From: Streptomyces sp. ISL-1
GTDB taxonomy: Bacteria; Actinomycetota; Actinomycetes; Streptomycetales; Streptomycetaceae
NCBI RefSeq assembly: GCF_018614585.1
Contig: NZ_JAGGOI010000040.1
Location: 1 to 64,000 of the forward strand
Direction of reading: 5' to 3'
Length of the DNA stretch: 64,000 bases
The position numbers and the translations under genes were made by a program. Below, in pieces: positions 16,638 through 25,592 of the stretch; the first letter of the stretch is position 1; every line of letters starts with the position of its first letter. A model generated the notes under the pieces. The model was not told the DNA's origin. It ran no database searches and saw only the letters and a program-made list of their open reading frames with translations.

Positions 16638-18482
16638 CTAGCCCAGGTCCGCCCCCTGCCCCAGGTGCTCCGCCGCGAAGGCGATCTCCAGCCGCACCTG
16701 CTTGATCCGCTCCTCCACCACCAGCGACCCGTGCCCCGCGTCGTACCGGTACACCTCGTGCACCGCGCCGCGCGCCGCCAGGCGCTCCACATAGTTCTCG
16801 ACCTGGCGGATCGGGCAGCGTGGGTCATTGACCCCGGCCGAGATGTAGACCGGTGCCCGCACCGCGTCCACATACGTCAGCGGCGACGAGGCCTCATAGC
16901 GGTCAGGCACCTCTTCCGGGGTACCGCCCAGAAGCGTGCGGTCCATCGCTTTCAGGGCCTCCATCTCGTCGTGGTACGCCGTGATGTAGTCGGCGACCGG
17001 AACCGCCGCCAGCCCCAGCGCCCACGCCTCCGGCTGAGTGCCGAGGCCGAGCAGTGTCAGATAGCCGCCCCAGGAGCCGCCCGCCAGAATCAGCTTCTCC
17101 GGGTCCGCGAGCCCGGAGCCCACCGCCCACTCCCGGACCGCCGCGATGTCCTCCAGCTCGATCAGCCCGACCCGGTGCTTGAGCGCGTCCGTCCACTCCC
17201 GTCCGTACCCCGTCGAGCCGCGGTAGTTGACCCGCACGACCGCATACCCGTGGTCGATCCAGGCCGCCGGGCCCGCCGCGAAGGCGTCGCTGTCGTGCCA
17301 GGTCGGGCCGCCGTGGATCTCGAAGACGGTCGGCAGTGGACCCGTCACACCCGCCCGCTTCTGGACCAGCGCGTGGATACGGCCCCCCGGCCCCTCCACC
17401 CATACGTCCTCCACCGGCACCGACTCCGGCGCCTTCATCCCCGGAGGATCGAGCACCACCCCGCCCGCCGTCGAGCGCACCTGCGGCGGCAGCGCGGCCG
17501 AGGACCACAGGTACTCCACCTCCCCGTCCGGCCGGGCCGTCGCGCCCGAGACCGAACCGGTCGGCGTCTCTATCCGCACCAGCGCACGCGTCGCCAGGTC
17601 GTACCGCCACAGCTCGCCGCGCGCCTCGAAGCTGTGCGCGACCAGCAGCCCGGAGCCGTCCGGATACCACTCGGCGTTCACATCGCCCGGCAGGTCGATC
17701 GCGAGATCGGTCTCCTCGCCCGATGCGACGTCCCAGATCATCGGCTCCCAGCGGCCGCGCCGCTGATGGCCGATCAGCAGCCGCGTGTCGCCGTCCACCG
17801 GAGCGAAGCCGAGGACCTCCAGACCCAGTTCCTCCGTGCCCCCCTTCGTATCGTCCAGCTCGGCAACCAGGGAGCTGCCCCCAACGCCGACCACCCGCAG
17901 CGCCGAGTGCATCGCGTCCCCGTGCTCGGTGTGCTCGATCGCGATCAGAATCCCGTCGTGTGACAGGTCGCCGACCCCGGCCGATTCCCGGTGCCGGTAT
18001 ATCTCGACCGGCTCCGCACCGGTCCGTACGACATGAATCGTCGTGCCGCCCTCGTCGGTCGACCGGCCGACCACCGCGGTGCCGTCCCGGCCGATCGCCA
18101 GCCCCGCCGGGTACGAAGGCTCGAGCCCGGGCGCGGCGGGCTCGTCCTCCCCGCCGCCGAAGGGCTGTCGCATCCACACCCCGAACTCGTCCCCGTCGCT
18201 GTCCGAGAACCACCAGATCGACGAGCCGTCGGGCGACAGCACGCCGTCCGTCGTGCCGTTCGGCCGGTCAGTCGCCTGCCGCTGCTCGCCGGTAGCCCGG
18301 TCCCAGGCATACAGCTCGTACGTCCCCGTGGCATTCGACACGAAAAGAGAGCGGTGCGGCGCGTCCTCCGCCCAGTCGGGGAGGGAGACGCGCGGCGCAC
18401 GGAAGCGCTTCTCCCAGTCCGCCATGCCGGGCAGCTCGGGCGTGCCGGGCAGCTCCGGCGTGGAGTCATTGATCTGAGTCAT
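16638..18482 (-). CDS. S9-family prolyl oligopeptidase-like serine peptidase
   Basis: 614 residues from ATG 18482. The N-terminal ~360 residues look like a beta-propeller with WD-like strands (GELWRYDLATRALVRIETPT). The C-terminal alpha/beta-hydrolase domain carries the triad Ser470 in GGSWGGY, Asp553 in AGVNDPRCP and His584 in DAGHGS, with the oxyanion-site EIHGGPTWH near 388. It has no signal peptide, so it is presumably cytoplasmic. Such enzymes cleave short peptides or acylated amino acids. The divergent gene begins 70 nt away. Confidence 0.93.
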   Translation of the reverse strand: MTQINDSTPELPGTPELPGMADWEKRFRAPRVSLPDWAEDAPHRSLFVSNATGTYELYAWDRATGEQRQATDRPNGTTDGVLSPDGSSIWWFSDSDGDEFGVWMRQPFGGGEDEPAAPGLEPSYPAGLAIGRDGTAVVGRSTDEGGTTIHVVRTGAEPVEIYRHRESAGVGDLSHDGILIAIEHTEHGDAMHSALRVVGVGGSSLVAELDDTKGGTEELGLEVLGFAPVDGDTRLLIGHQRRGRWEPMIWDVASGEETDLAIDLPGDVNAEWYPDGSGLLVAHSFEARGELWRYDLATRALVRIETPTGSVSGATARPDGEVEYLWSSAALPPQVRSTAGGVVLDPPGMKAPESVPVEDVWVEGPGGRIHALVQKRAGVTGPLPTVFEIHGGPTWHDSDAFAAGPAAWIDHGYAVVRVNYRGSTGYGREWTDALKHRVGLIELEDIAAVREWAVGSGLADPEKLILAGGSWGGYLTLLGLGTQPEAWALGLAAVPVADYITAYHDEMEALKAMDRTLLGGTPEEVPDRYEASSPLTYVDAVRAPVYISAGVNDPRCPIRQVENYVERLAARGAVHEVYRYDAGHGSLVVEERIKQVRLEIAFAAEHLGQGADLG

Positions 18483-18552
18483 GACCCCATTCTGCGCCGG
18501 ACCCCCGACAAACCGTTCGCGTCGCCCCCAGCCTGTGGATAACTTCGTCTGC

Positions 18553-19380
18553 ATGTACTCTCCAACCCCGCCGGACTGGCGCGAGGCCAACCGCTCCCGC
18601 TGGGATGAACGCGTGCCGATACATGTGGCCGGCGAGTACTACGACCTGGACGCCTTCCGCTCGGGCAAGGACGTCCTGCGCGATTTCGAGGTCGCCGAGG
18701 TCGGGGACGTCACCGGCCGTACGCTCCTCCACCTCCAATGCCACATCGGCCTCGACACCCTGTGCTGGGCCCGCCGCGGCGCCGCGCACGTCGTGGGCCT
18801 GGACTTCTCGGAACCGGCCGTCGAGACAGCCCGCGGCCTGGCCGCGAGCCTCGGACTCGGCCCGGATCGCGCCGCGTTCGTCGCCGCTGACGTATACGAC
18901 GCCGCCGAAGCCGTCCCCGACTCCTCGTACAACATCGTCTACACAGGTGTCGGCGCGCTGAACTGGCTCCCGGACACAACCCGCTGGGCCGAGACGGCCG
19001 CGTCCCTCGTCGCGCCGGGCGGTTTCCTCTATCTCGCCGAGTTCCATCCGCTCACCGACGTCCTGGACGACGCGACGGGCTCGCGGATCGTCAACGACTA
19101 CTTCACTCGCGACGCCTGGATCGACCAGGCACCAGGCACGTACGCCGACTTGGACGCCGCGACCGTCCACAACCGCAGTGTCCAATGGCAGCACCCGATC
19201 GGCGAGGTCGTTTCCGCGCTGATCGCCGCGGGCCTGCGCCTGGACTTCCTGCACGAACATGACGTCTCGCTTTTCGAACGCTTCGGCCCGCTCAAGCGCC
19301 ACGACGACGGCTACTACCGCTTCCCGGCCGACCGCCCGCGGATCCCGCTGATGTACTCGCTGCGCGCCTCGAAGGCCTGA
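18553..19380 (+). CDS. Class I SAM-dependent methyltransferase
   Basis: 275 residues from ATG 18553. Motif I is the variant LLHLQCHIGLDTLCWARRGA, followed by VVGLDFSEPAVETARGLA (acidic end of strand 2) and a TGVGALNWLPD segment at motif IV. The C-terminal region contains LKRHDDGYYRFPADRPRIPL. The substrate is unknown. It is divergent from the S9 peptidase, and the SnoaL-like gene follows after 66 nt. Confidence 0.85.
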   Translation: MYSPTPPDWREANRSRWDERVPIHVAGEYYDLDAFRSGKDVLRDFEVAEVGDVTGRTLLHLQCHIGLDTLCWARRGAAHVVGLDFSEPAVETARGLAASLGLGPDRAAFVAADVYDAAEAVPDSSYNIVYTGVGALNWLPDTTRWAETAASLVAPGGFLYLAEFHPLTDVLDDATGSRIVNDYFTRDAWIDQAPGTYADLDAATVHNRSVQWQHPIGEVVSALIAAGLRLDFLHEHDVSLFERFGPLKRHDDGYYRFPADRPRIPLMYSLRASKA

Positions 19381-19446
19381 ACGTCGAAAGCCCTGATCAG
19401 CGACGGGGCAGGGCCGATTGTCAGTGGCGCGGTGCACACTTCCCGT

Positions 19447-19821
19447 ATGACCGAACTGCGCAAGACAGTTGAGAGCTACTGGTCGGCCGCGGAGGCACGC
19501 GACTGGGCCGCGTTCGCGTCCACGCTCGGCGAGGACGTGCTCTACGACCTACCGCAGACCCGCGAGCGGATTCACGGCAAGGAGAAGTACGTCCAGTTCA
19601 ACCGGGAGTACCCCGGCGACTGGCACATACGGGTCCAGCGCATCGTCGCCGACGGCGACCAGGTCGTGACCTGGGTGCATGCCGTCGTCGGGTTGGAGGA
19701 GATGTACGCGATCACCTTCTTCACCGGCGACGCGGAGGGCCGGATCACCGCGATCACGGACTTCTGGCCCGAGGCGTACGAACCGCCGCCGGGCCGCGAA
19801 CACTTGGTCGCGCGCTACTGA
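19447..19821 (+). CDS. SnoaL-like / NTF2-fold protein
   Basis: 124 residues with the cone-shaped NTF2-like pattern: an N-terminal helix RKTVESYWSAAEARDWAAFA, LGEDVLYDLPQTRERIHGKE, then strands with GDQVVTWVHAVVGLEEMYAI and ITAITDFWPEAYEPP. Proteins of this fold bind small molecules or act as isomerases or hydrolases; none is indicated here. It may be co-transcribed with the methyltransferase. Confidence 0.82.
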   Translation: MTELRKTVESYWSAAEARDWAAFASTLGEDVLYDLPQTRERIHGKEKYVQFNREYPGDWHIRVQRIVADGDQVVTWVHAVVGLEEMYAITFFTGDAEGRITAITDFWPEAYEPPPGREHLVARY

Positions 19822-19928
19822 GACGACGACGGCAGCCGGATCACTCCGGTGCCGCGCCGGAGATGGACCGTGGAGCGGTGCGGCGGTGTGCCCGCTCGGG
19901 CTGCACCCCGATCAGGCCACCGCGCGGG

Positions 19929-20717
19929 TCAACGGACCTTCGCCGCCCGGCCGGTGGCATGCGGCGGCGGAGCGCCGGGCCCGGTGAGGCGAACGGCGAT
20001 GGCTGCCGTATAGCCGGGGTACGTGGGCAGGTCGGACAGCAACCAGTCGGCATTCGCGGCCGGTTGGGGTCCGGCGCCCACATAGGTGAGGGAGAGCTCC
20101 TCGTTCAATCCGACGCCGGTTGCCTTCAGCAGGGCTTCCTTACGGGTCCAGCAGCGGGCGAACGCGGCAGGGAGCTGCGCCGTCGGCAGCGCCGCCAGTT
20201 CCTTACGTTCCCGCGGGTGCAGCTGGGAGGCCACGTCGGCGACCGTGCCGGGGTCGGGCACGCCCTCGACATCGACGCCGACCGGCACCCCGGCAAGGGC
20301 GATCATCACCAGGCCGCTGGTGTGCGACAGCGAGAAGTGCACGGCGTCGCCGGGTACGACGGGCCGCCCGTGCGGGCCGCCGCAGTGGGCGCAGGGTTCG
20401 CGCGACAGCGTGACCGCTTCCGGGGCCTGCCCGAGCCGCTCGCCGAGCAGTCGGCGCAGCGCCACATGCGCCACGGCGTAGGCGTCTCGATCGGCGTCCC
20501 GGAGGAAGGCGTCCAGCCGCGCGGACTCCTCGGCGTCGAGGAGGTGCCGGTGGGCGACGGCGTCGGCCGCGTGGTCGGCTACCCGCCCGGACCAGAGCAG
20601 CTCCACACCCGGCAGCGCCGCTGCGGCGTCATGGTCTGTGGCTGCCTCGCGGTCGCGGGATGCCCCGCCGCCAGACGGAGTGCGGTCGGTAGGTGTGTCG
20701 ATCGGCATGCTGTCCAT
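19929..20717 (-). CDS. 4'-phosphopantetheinyl transferase (Sfp type)
   Basis: 262 residues. It transfers phosphopantetheine from CoA to a Ser of carrier proteins in fatty-acid, polyketide or non-ribosomal peptide synthesis. Signatures are HFSLSHTSGLVMIALA, GVDVE with Mg-binding Asp149 and Glu151, and WTRKEALLK at 190-198 containing Glu194 and Lys198. The acidic N-terminus may be shorter if ATG 20708 is used. No synthase gene is nearby, so it probably serves clusters elsewhere. Confidence 0.93.
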   Translation of the reverse strand: MDSMPIDTPTDRTPSGGGASRDREAATDHDAAAALPGVELLWSGRVADHAADAVAHRHLLDAEESARLDAFLRDADRDAYAVAHVALRRLLGERLGQAPEAVTLSREPCAHCGGPHGRPVVPGDAVHFSLSHTSGLVMIALAGVPVGVDVEGVPDPGTVADVASQLHPRERKELAALPTAQLPAAFARCWTRKEALLKATGVGLNEELSLTYVGAGPQPAANADWLLSDLPTYPGYTAAIAVRLTGPGAPPPHATGRAAKVR

Positions 20718-21080
20718 GATCGGTGATCGTTCTCAGCTGCGGAGTGGGATCCGGGAGGAGAGTGATGCCATCGTCGCCGCCGGCTGCGATGAGCGCACCG
20801 CGCGGGCCCGGACCGTTTCGAGGCGACCCGGATCCAGGAATGGGTTCTGTGCGTCGCTGCGGGCGTCGTCCGCGGCGAACATCCCGGGGGCACGGACGCC
20901 CAGGAGGTGATCCGCGCGGTCCCGACCCCGCTCCACTATCGCTTCGTGGCCGCGGCGAGCCGCTCGACGATGCCGCCGTGGTCGCGCTGCCGCAGCTGGC
21001 CGAATCCGCCGCCCGGGCGGGGGACGTACGTGCGCTGAAACGGACCGCGAGTGGCCCCCGAGCCGCCCCCGAGACGCGCC
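20718..21080. other. Non-coding or degenerate stretch
   Basis: No intact gene. Two frames show protein-like pieces that do not join: IQEWVLCVAAGVV around 20830-20870, and LDDAAVVALPQLAESAARAG around 20965-21030. This could be a worn small gene. I cannot name a family. Confidence 0.35.
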
Positions 21081-21113
21081 AAGGGTCTGACCCTCACCGA
21101 GGACCAGACCCTT
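21081..21113. terminator. Hairpin downstream of terD
   Basis: aagggtctg at 21081-21089 pairs with cagaccctt at 21105-21113 around a 15-nt loop. It lies about 85 nt beyond the terD stop in its reading direction, after the 9-bp repeats. Confidence 0.6.
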
Positions 21114-21117
21114 GAAC

Positions 21118-21180
21118 AGCCGGACGAGCCGGACGAGCCGGACGAGCCGGACGAGCCGGACGAGCCGGACGAGCCGGACA
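21118..21180. repeat. 9-bp tandem repeat in the terD 3' region
   Basis: cggacgagc repeats exactly six times at 21121-21174, followed by a partial unit and preceded by agc. It lies between the terD stop (21199) and the terminator, so it would be in the untranslated 3' end of the mRNA. Read through, it would encode Gly-Ser-Ser repeats. Confidence 0.85.
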
Positions 21181-21198
21181 GAGCGGCTACCGGCGGGA

Positions 21199-21774
21199 TC
21201 AGATGTTGACGCCGAAGTCCTGCGCGATGCCGCGCAGCCCCGAGGCGTAACCCTGGCCGACAGCGCGGAATTTCCACTCCGCGCCGTTGCGGTAGAGCTC
21301 GCCGAAGACCATCGCGGTCTCGGTCGAGGCGTCCTCGCTCAGGTCGTAGCGCGCGAGCTCAGCGCCGCCGGCCTGGTTGATGACGCGGATGAACGCGTTA
21401 CGCACCTGGCCGAAGGACTGCTGACGGCTCTCGCCCTCGTGGATGGAGACCGGGAACACGATCTTGTCGACCTCGGGCAGCACGCCGGCGAGGTTGACCT
21501 TGATCTGCTCGTCGTCGCCCTCGCCCTCACCCGTGAGGTTGTCGCCGGTGTGCTCGACGGACCCGTCCGGGCTCTTGAGGTTGTTGAAGAACACGAAGTG
21601 CTGGTCGGACACGACCTTGCCGTTGGCGTCGACCAGCAGGGCGCTGGCGTCGAGGTCGAAGTCGGTCCCCGTGGTGCTGCGTACATCCCAGCCCAGGCCC
21701 ACGATGACCGCGGTCAGGCCCGGGGCCTCCTTGGTGAGCGAGACATTGCCGCCCTTGGAAAGGCTGACACCCAT
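21199..21774 (-). CDS. TerD-family protein
   Basis: 191 residues from ATG 21774, preceded by an aggggat site. TerD hallmarks are MGVSLSKGGNVSLTKEAPGL at the start, VGLGWDVRSTTGTDFDLDAS with calcium-binding acidic residues, SVEHTGDNLTGEGEGDDEQI and a FGELYRNGAEWKFRAVGQGY end. TerD proteins bind calcium and are linked to tellurite, phage and stress tolerance and to differentiation in streptomycetes. There is no terABC operon here; it is a lone copy. Confidence 0.95.
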   Translation of the reverse strand: MGVSLSKGGNVSLTKEAPGLTAVIVGLGWDVRSTTGTDFDLDASALLVDANGKVVSDQHFVFFNNLKSPDGSVEHTGDNLTGEGEGDDEQIKVNLAGVLPEVDKIVFPVSIHEGESRQQSFGQVRNAFIRVINQAGGAELARYDLSEDASTETAMVFGELYRNGAEWKFRAVGQGYASGLRGIAQDFGVNI

Positions 21775-22002
21775 GGAAATCCCCTGCGCAATCCGGCGCG
21801 GGCCGCGCCTCTTGACGATTCCTTTGCCCATGGGGGCAACGAGCGACCGCAGGCCCTGGTTCCCGCGATCCCCCGTATGCCGACCTCATCCACTCCACCT
21901 GGTCCTTCGCATCTCATCCGTATCTCATTGGTTCGTCTCGTCACATCGGCTAGGTCTGGTCCGTCATTGCTATGACGGACCATGACGAGGGGAACGTGAC
22001 CG

Positions 22003-22887
22003 ATGGACGAGAACGACTGGCTGGCGGAGCGATTCGAAGCCAACCGCCCCGACCTGCGGGCTGTGGCGTACCGGATGCTGGGCTCGCTGACCGAGGCGGA
22101 CGACGCTGTCCAGGAGGCGTGGCTGCGGCTGAGCCGTTCCGACACCAGCGACGTGAACAACCTGAGCGCATGGCTGACGACGGTCGTCGGGCGAGTATGC
22201 CTGGACATGCTGCGATCGCGCAGGACGCGGCGCGAGGATCCCCTTGACGTGTACGTGCCCGACCCCGTAGTCAGCCGCGCCGACGGGATCGAGCCCGAGC
22301 AGGAAGCGCTGCTGGCGGACTCGGTCGGCCTCGCGCTGCTCGTCGTACTCGACACGCTCGCCCCCGCCGAACGGCTCGCCTTCGTACTCCACGACATGTT
22401 CGCCGTCCCTTTCGACGACATCGCCGCGATCGTGGACCGCACCCCGACGGCGGCCAGGCAACTGGCGAGCCGGGCCCGCCGCCGGGTCCAGGGATCGGCC
22501 CCGGTCCCCGAGGCCGACCTCTCCCGCCAGCGCGAGGTCGTCGACGCCTTCCTCGCCGCCTCACGCGGCGGCGACTTCGACGCTTTGGTCGCCGTCCTCG
22601 ACCCGGACGTTCTGCTCCGGGCGGACTACGGCACTTTGCCGCTGGGCGTTTCGAAGCGGGTCCGCGGTGCAAAGGCGGTGGCCTCGCAGGCCCTGCTCTT
22701 CTCCCGGTTCGCCCCCTTCGCCAAGCCGGCCCTGGTGAACGGAGCCGCGGGAGTCGTCACGGCTCCCGACGGACGGCCGCTCGCGGTCATGGCCTTCACG
22801 GTGACGGACGGAAGGATCGTAGAGATCGACATCCTCGCCGACCCCGAGCGCCTTCGCCGGCTCGACCTGACGTTCCTCGACGACTGA
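22003..22887 (+). CDS. ECF41-type sigma factor with SnoaL-like C-terminus
   Basis: 294 residues. Sigma region 2 is at about 10-75 (VAYRMLGSLTEADDAVQEAW) and region 4 at about 110-165 (LAPAERLAFVLHDMFAVPFD, TPTAARQLASRARRRV). The C-terminal ~125 residues are an NTF2/SnoaL-like domain, as in the ECF41/SigJ group, where this tail regulates activity in place of an anti-sigma factor. It includes DGRPLAVMAF and NGAAGVV. The linker has VYVPDPV where many members have a WLPEPL-type motif. The oxidoreductase/carboxymuconolactone decarboxylase partner usual for the group is not adjacent. Confidence 0.9.
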   Translation: MDENDWLAERFEANRPDLRAVAYRMLGSLTEADDAVQEAWLRLSRSDTSDVNNLSAWLTTVVGRVCLDMLRSRRTRREDPLDVYVPDPVVSRADGIEPEQEALLADSVGLALLVVLDTLAPAERLAFVLHDMFAVPFDDIAAIVDRTPTAARQLASRARRRVQGSAPVPEADLSRQREVVDAFLAASRGGDFDALVAVLDPDVLLRADYGTLPLGVSKRVRGAKAVASQALLFSRFAPFAKPALVNGAAGVVTAPDGRPLAVMAFTVTDGRIVEIDILADPERLRRLDLTFLDD

Positions 22888-22953
22888 CGGGCGGGCGAGA
22901 CCACACGGCGGGCAACGCATCGCGGTGGTAGCGCAGTTGGCCACTCAGGCACT

Positions 22954-22995
22954 CGCCGACGGCTGCAACAACGATGGGTGTTGCAGCCGTCGGCG
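22954..22995. terminator. Perfect 16-bp-stem terminator
   Basis: cgccgacggctgcaac at 22954-22969 pairs exactly with 22980-22995 around a 10-nt loop, between the convergent sigma-factor and small secreted-protein genes. Confidence 0.85.
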
Positions 22996-23033
22996 ACCCG
23001 ATCAGCCAGTGGGGCGATGCCTGCAATCAGTGG

Positions 23034-23312
23034 TCAGCAGGTGCGCCCGACGTACCACGCGCCGTCGATTGAGCCGGCCGATCCCAGCCAGGTGACGCCA
23101 GGGCCCACACATCGCTCGTAGTTGGGCCCCCATACCTCGACTTCGATGATCACGCGCGAGCCGTCGCTCGTGCAGTGGTTGTAGTACGCGTCACTGGAGG
23201 TCTCGTAGAACCCGCAGGGGTCGGCGGCCGCTGACGGCGCGGCGGCCGTGGCCAGTCCGAGGATGAGGGTTACGGCACTGAGGACGGTCGGCAGGGAACG
23301 GCGAACGCTCAT
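23034..23312 (-). CDS. Small secreted Cys-containing protein (DUF6355-like)
   Basis: 92 residues from ATG 23312 with an aaggag site seven bases upstream. A signal peptide is evident (MSVRRSLPTVLSAVTLILGL followed by ATAAAPSAAA). The mature ~60 residues begin DPCGFYETSSDAYYNHC and end WYVGRTC, with four Cys that could form two disulfides. I associate the CGFYE/GPGVTWLGSAG pattern with DUF6355; function unknown. It acts outside the cell. Confidence 0.75.
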   Translation of the reverse strand: MSVRRSLPTVLSAVTLILGLATAAAPSAAADPCGFYETSSDAYYNHCTSDGSRVIIEVEVWGPNYERCVGPGVTWLGSAGSIDGAWYVGRTC

Positions 23313-23584
23313 GGGGCAACTCCTTCTTGAGGGCGCGATGGCCGCGCACTGGATGAGCAGTGCACACGCAGAGCGTTCCATTCCTCACTCTTGGTAGTAA
23401 TTGATCTAGCTCGTACGAATGAAGGACTTCACCAGATCGGGTGCGAATGCGCCTGAACTGCGACAAAGCCCGCCTGGGCAGGGGTGATAACGGCCAAGCG
23501 CTTTGCCCGGCCGGGAGCGCCGGTCGCCTTCGCAGGTCACATGTCCAACCGGACAGCCAGACAGTCGGCACACCGACGCTTCAC

Positions 23585-24022
23585 CTACCAGGCCGAATCT
23601 GGGCTGGTGGGACCCTGATCATCAGGCCGTCGGGTGCCCCCGGTTTCCGATGAGCCCGCCACCTCGCGTTCGATCCAGCGGCAGATCACGTCCACCACAT
23701 AGGCGCGCTCCGTGCGGCTCAGTTCCCGCCCCTTGGGGATCTGGTGCCAGCGCTGGAGGCAGGTACGGCAGCAGGTCGCGGTCGCGTGTTGGGCGACGAA
23801 AACCGGGTGGCCGCGGTAGGGGGTCTGCTTGCCGTCCCTGTACGGCTCGGCCGGTGCCAGCCGCTTGGCAATGAGGTCGTAGGCGTGCCACCGCAGCGTG
23901 GACGGGCCGCTCAACTCGGCCGTGACCCGCTCCGGACCGCGCAGATGGAACTTCGCGCGGAACGGATGCCGCGCGATGGCGTCCAGCCGTTGGTCGAGCG
24001 AGTGAGGCGTTGGATCAGGCAT
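23585..24022 (-). CDS. DUF4186-family protein
   Basis: 145 residues from ATG 24022. The family pattern is clear: HPFRAKFHLRGPERVTAELS, then RGHPVFVAQHATATCCRTCL with a CCxxC cluster, QRWHQIPKGRELSRTERAYV and VDVICRWIERE. The Cys/His content hints at metal binding, but no function is established. It is the last chromosomal gene before the tRNA-Pro element, with 300 bp of intergenic DNA on its 5' side. Confidence 0.8.
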   Translation of the reverse strand: MPDPTPHSLDQRLDAIARHPFRAKFHLRGPERVTAELSGPSTLRWHAYDLIAKRLAPAEPYRDGKQTPYRGHPVFVAQHATATCCRTCLQRWHQIPKGRELSRTERAYVVDVICRWIEREVAGSSETGGTRRPDDQGPTSPDSAW

Positions 24023-24275
24023 CGAACGTTCCGATGGAAGACAGTGGCCACGCTCGATCGTATGACTGTCGGAGACTGAGCTTGTTCGGTCGGTCTCGCT
24101 TCGGGTGGACGGGTCGCCTACGACCTCCGTTGATCGACCGCGCGGAAGAGGAGCCATGAACTCGGATCGACAGCACAGTACGGTGGCTCGCCTGACCGCG
24201 GTCGGCAGTAGGTCTGAGGGAGTCGAATTCCAAGATCTTTTCCCAGGTGTCTCCCAGGCGGACCCGAAGACAACT

Positions 24276-24310
24276 CAGGCCCGGTTCTCCTTGACGGAGA
24301 AGCGGGCCTG
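24276..24310. terminator. Hairpin, probably the original tRNA-Pro terminator
   Basis: caggcccggttctcc at 24276-24290 pairs with 24296-24310 with a single mismatch around ttgac. It lies 17 nt beyond the outer att copy on the side where the tRNA would have been read, which suggests it ended tRNA-Pro transcription before the element inserted. Confidence 0.65.
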
Positions 24311-24326
24311 ACCTGGTATTTCAGCT

Positions 24327-24369
24327 GTCGGGGTGGCGGGATTTGAACCCACGACCTCTTCGTCCCGAA
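24327..24369. repeat. att-like 43-bp duplicate of the tRNA-Pro 3' end
   Basis: Positions 24327-24369 are identical over 43 bases to 30123-30165, which is the 3' part of tRNA-Pro from the anticodon stem to the discriminator. Similarity stops sharply on both sides. This is the outer direct repeat left by site-specific integration. Confidence 0.9.
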
Positions 24370-25049
24370 TAACGTGCGGAAAGATCGCTGACCAGGATCG
24401 TTTGGTCCTATGCAGGTCAGGGCCTTGACGCACGCCGGCAGCTCTCGACGGACGCGGCCTCTCGGGGGCTGGACCGGGCCGCAACCCGGCCTGGCCCAGC
24501 CCCCCAGGCGGCGGGTTGCGCCGGTCAGCTCAGCGCGGCGCCGAGTGTGCGTTGGTCTCCGGGGATGCCATGCGCCACGGTTTTCTTGATCCACTCCCCG
24601 TTCACTCCCCGGAGGGGCGGTCCGGTCCCAACCCAGGAAGGCGAAGCGGGCGGATTTACAGTCCTCTGTTGGTGATCAGCCAACGTGGGCGTCTGACCTG
24701 CGGCGGAGCGGCGAGGAAGCGAGCCACGGACTCTAACCGTCCACGTCTCGTCCTGAAGCCCGGGAAAGGCGACGCCCCCCTGCAGCCGTGACTTGAGCCG
24801 AGCAGAAGCGGGCAATGCTGTCCGACCGGGTCGGCTAGAGAACGCTGGTCACGTTGTCGAGAGTCACCTCGGCGCCCATGATCGCGTTTCGCACCAAATC
24901 GACGACATTCGTGACAGCGATGGTGGCGACACCATGCCCGACTCGACAATTGATCGAGTCGCTGCCCTAACCGCCCGGGCCGATGATCGGGCACGCCCCT
25001 CACTCAAATGAGTGCCAGGGCCACGCGCCCATGACTAGCCGTCCGATCC
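24370..25049. other. 680-bp segment without a convincing gene
   Basis: A GC-rich hairpin (gggggctgg... with its complement) lies at 24464-24506. On the minus strand around 24838-24960 one frame reads VATIAVTNVVDLVRNAIMGA and ends VTSVL-stop. This looks like the end of a real protein but lacks a start and is cut by upstream stops, so it may be a remnant. Confidence 0.4.
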
Positions 25050-25580
25050 TCAGAAGCGTTCGACTTCTTCGCCGTCCGGAACCTTGTAGCAACCGGACAC
25101 TAGGTCCACGCTCAGCTTCGGCGGGTCATTCTTGGCCATTTTGGTGATATTTACGCTGACCTTCTTCTTGTCGTTGTCAGCGGTCAGGTTGATGTTCTTG
25201 TTCCTACTGGTGTCCGGCCCGTATTCGACAATCCTCCACCCGTGCTTCGGTAGTTCTCTCTTGAGCCGCTCCATCGCTTCATCGAGGTCGCTCGCCGAGG
25301 CGGGGGTGAAGCTCCACGGATGGAAGATGCGGAAGTATGTCTTTGTGTCCTTGCCTGAGCAGTCCATCACTCCCGGAAGGCTTTCTGACGCCTTTCCCTT
25401 CACGCCCATCAGGTCGTAGATACCGCTGGAGACCTTTTCCATCGTGTCGGCGGCGTCAAGCGAGGTGCTCGTGCCTGCGGACGGGACGCCATCGCTCTTG
25501 TCGTCAGTCATGCCACATCCGGTCAGGATAGTGAGTACGAGGGGTACGGCGAGCGCAGAGGCGCGCGTCCTGGTCTTCAC
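25050..25580 (-). CDS. Putative lipoprotein, 176 aa
   Basis: The N-terminus has a lipoprotein signal (KTRTRASALAVPLVLTILTG followed by Cys22). The mature part is hydrophilic, with EAMERLKRELPKHGWRIVEY and a Lys-rich strand region (LTADNDKKKVSVNIT), a pattern I associate with lipoproteins beside DUF1023 hydrolases in streptomycetes. It starts 12 nt after the stop of the hydrolase gene, so it is the last gene of a three-gene operon. The function is unknown; it should sit on the outer face of the membrane. Confidence 0.78.
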   Translation of the reverse strand: MKTRTRASALAVPLVLTILTGCGMTDDKSDGVPSAGTSTSLDAADTMEKVSSGIYDLMGVKGKASESLPGVMDCSGKDTKTYFRIFHPWSFTPASASDLDEAMERLKRELPKHGWRIVEYGPDTSRNKNINLTADNDKKKVSVNITKMAKNDPPKLSVDLVSGCYKVPDGEEVERF

Positions 25581-25592
25581 GTCTGGGTTCTC

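Noticed and set aside
15419..16873. A 484-residue form of the SURF1 protein
   Set aside because: The added N-terminal ~230 residues translate the 16-bp repeat and low-complexity DNA; SURF1 homology begins at GTG 16174.
24156..24311. A 51-codon ORF starting after a good gaggag site
   Set aside because: It ends inside the putative tRNA terminator and shows no conserved-looking sequence; the site may be chance.
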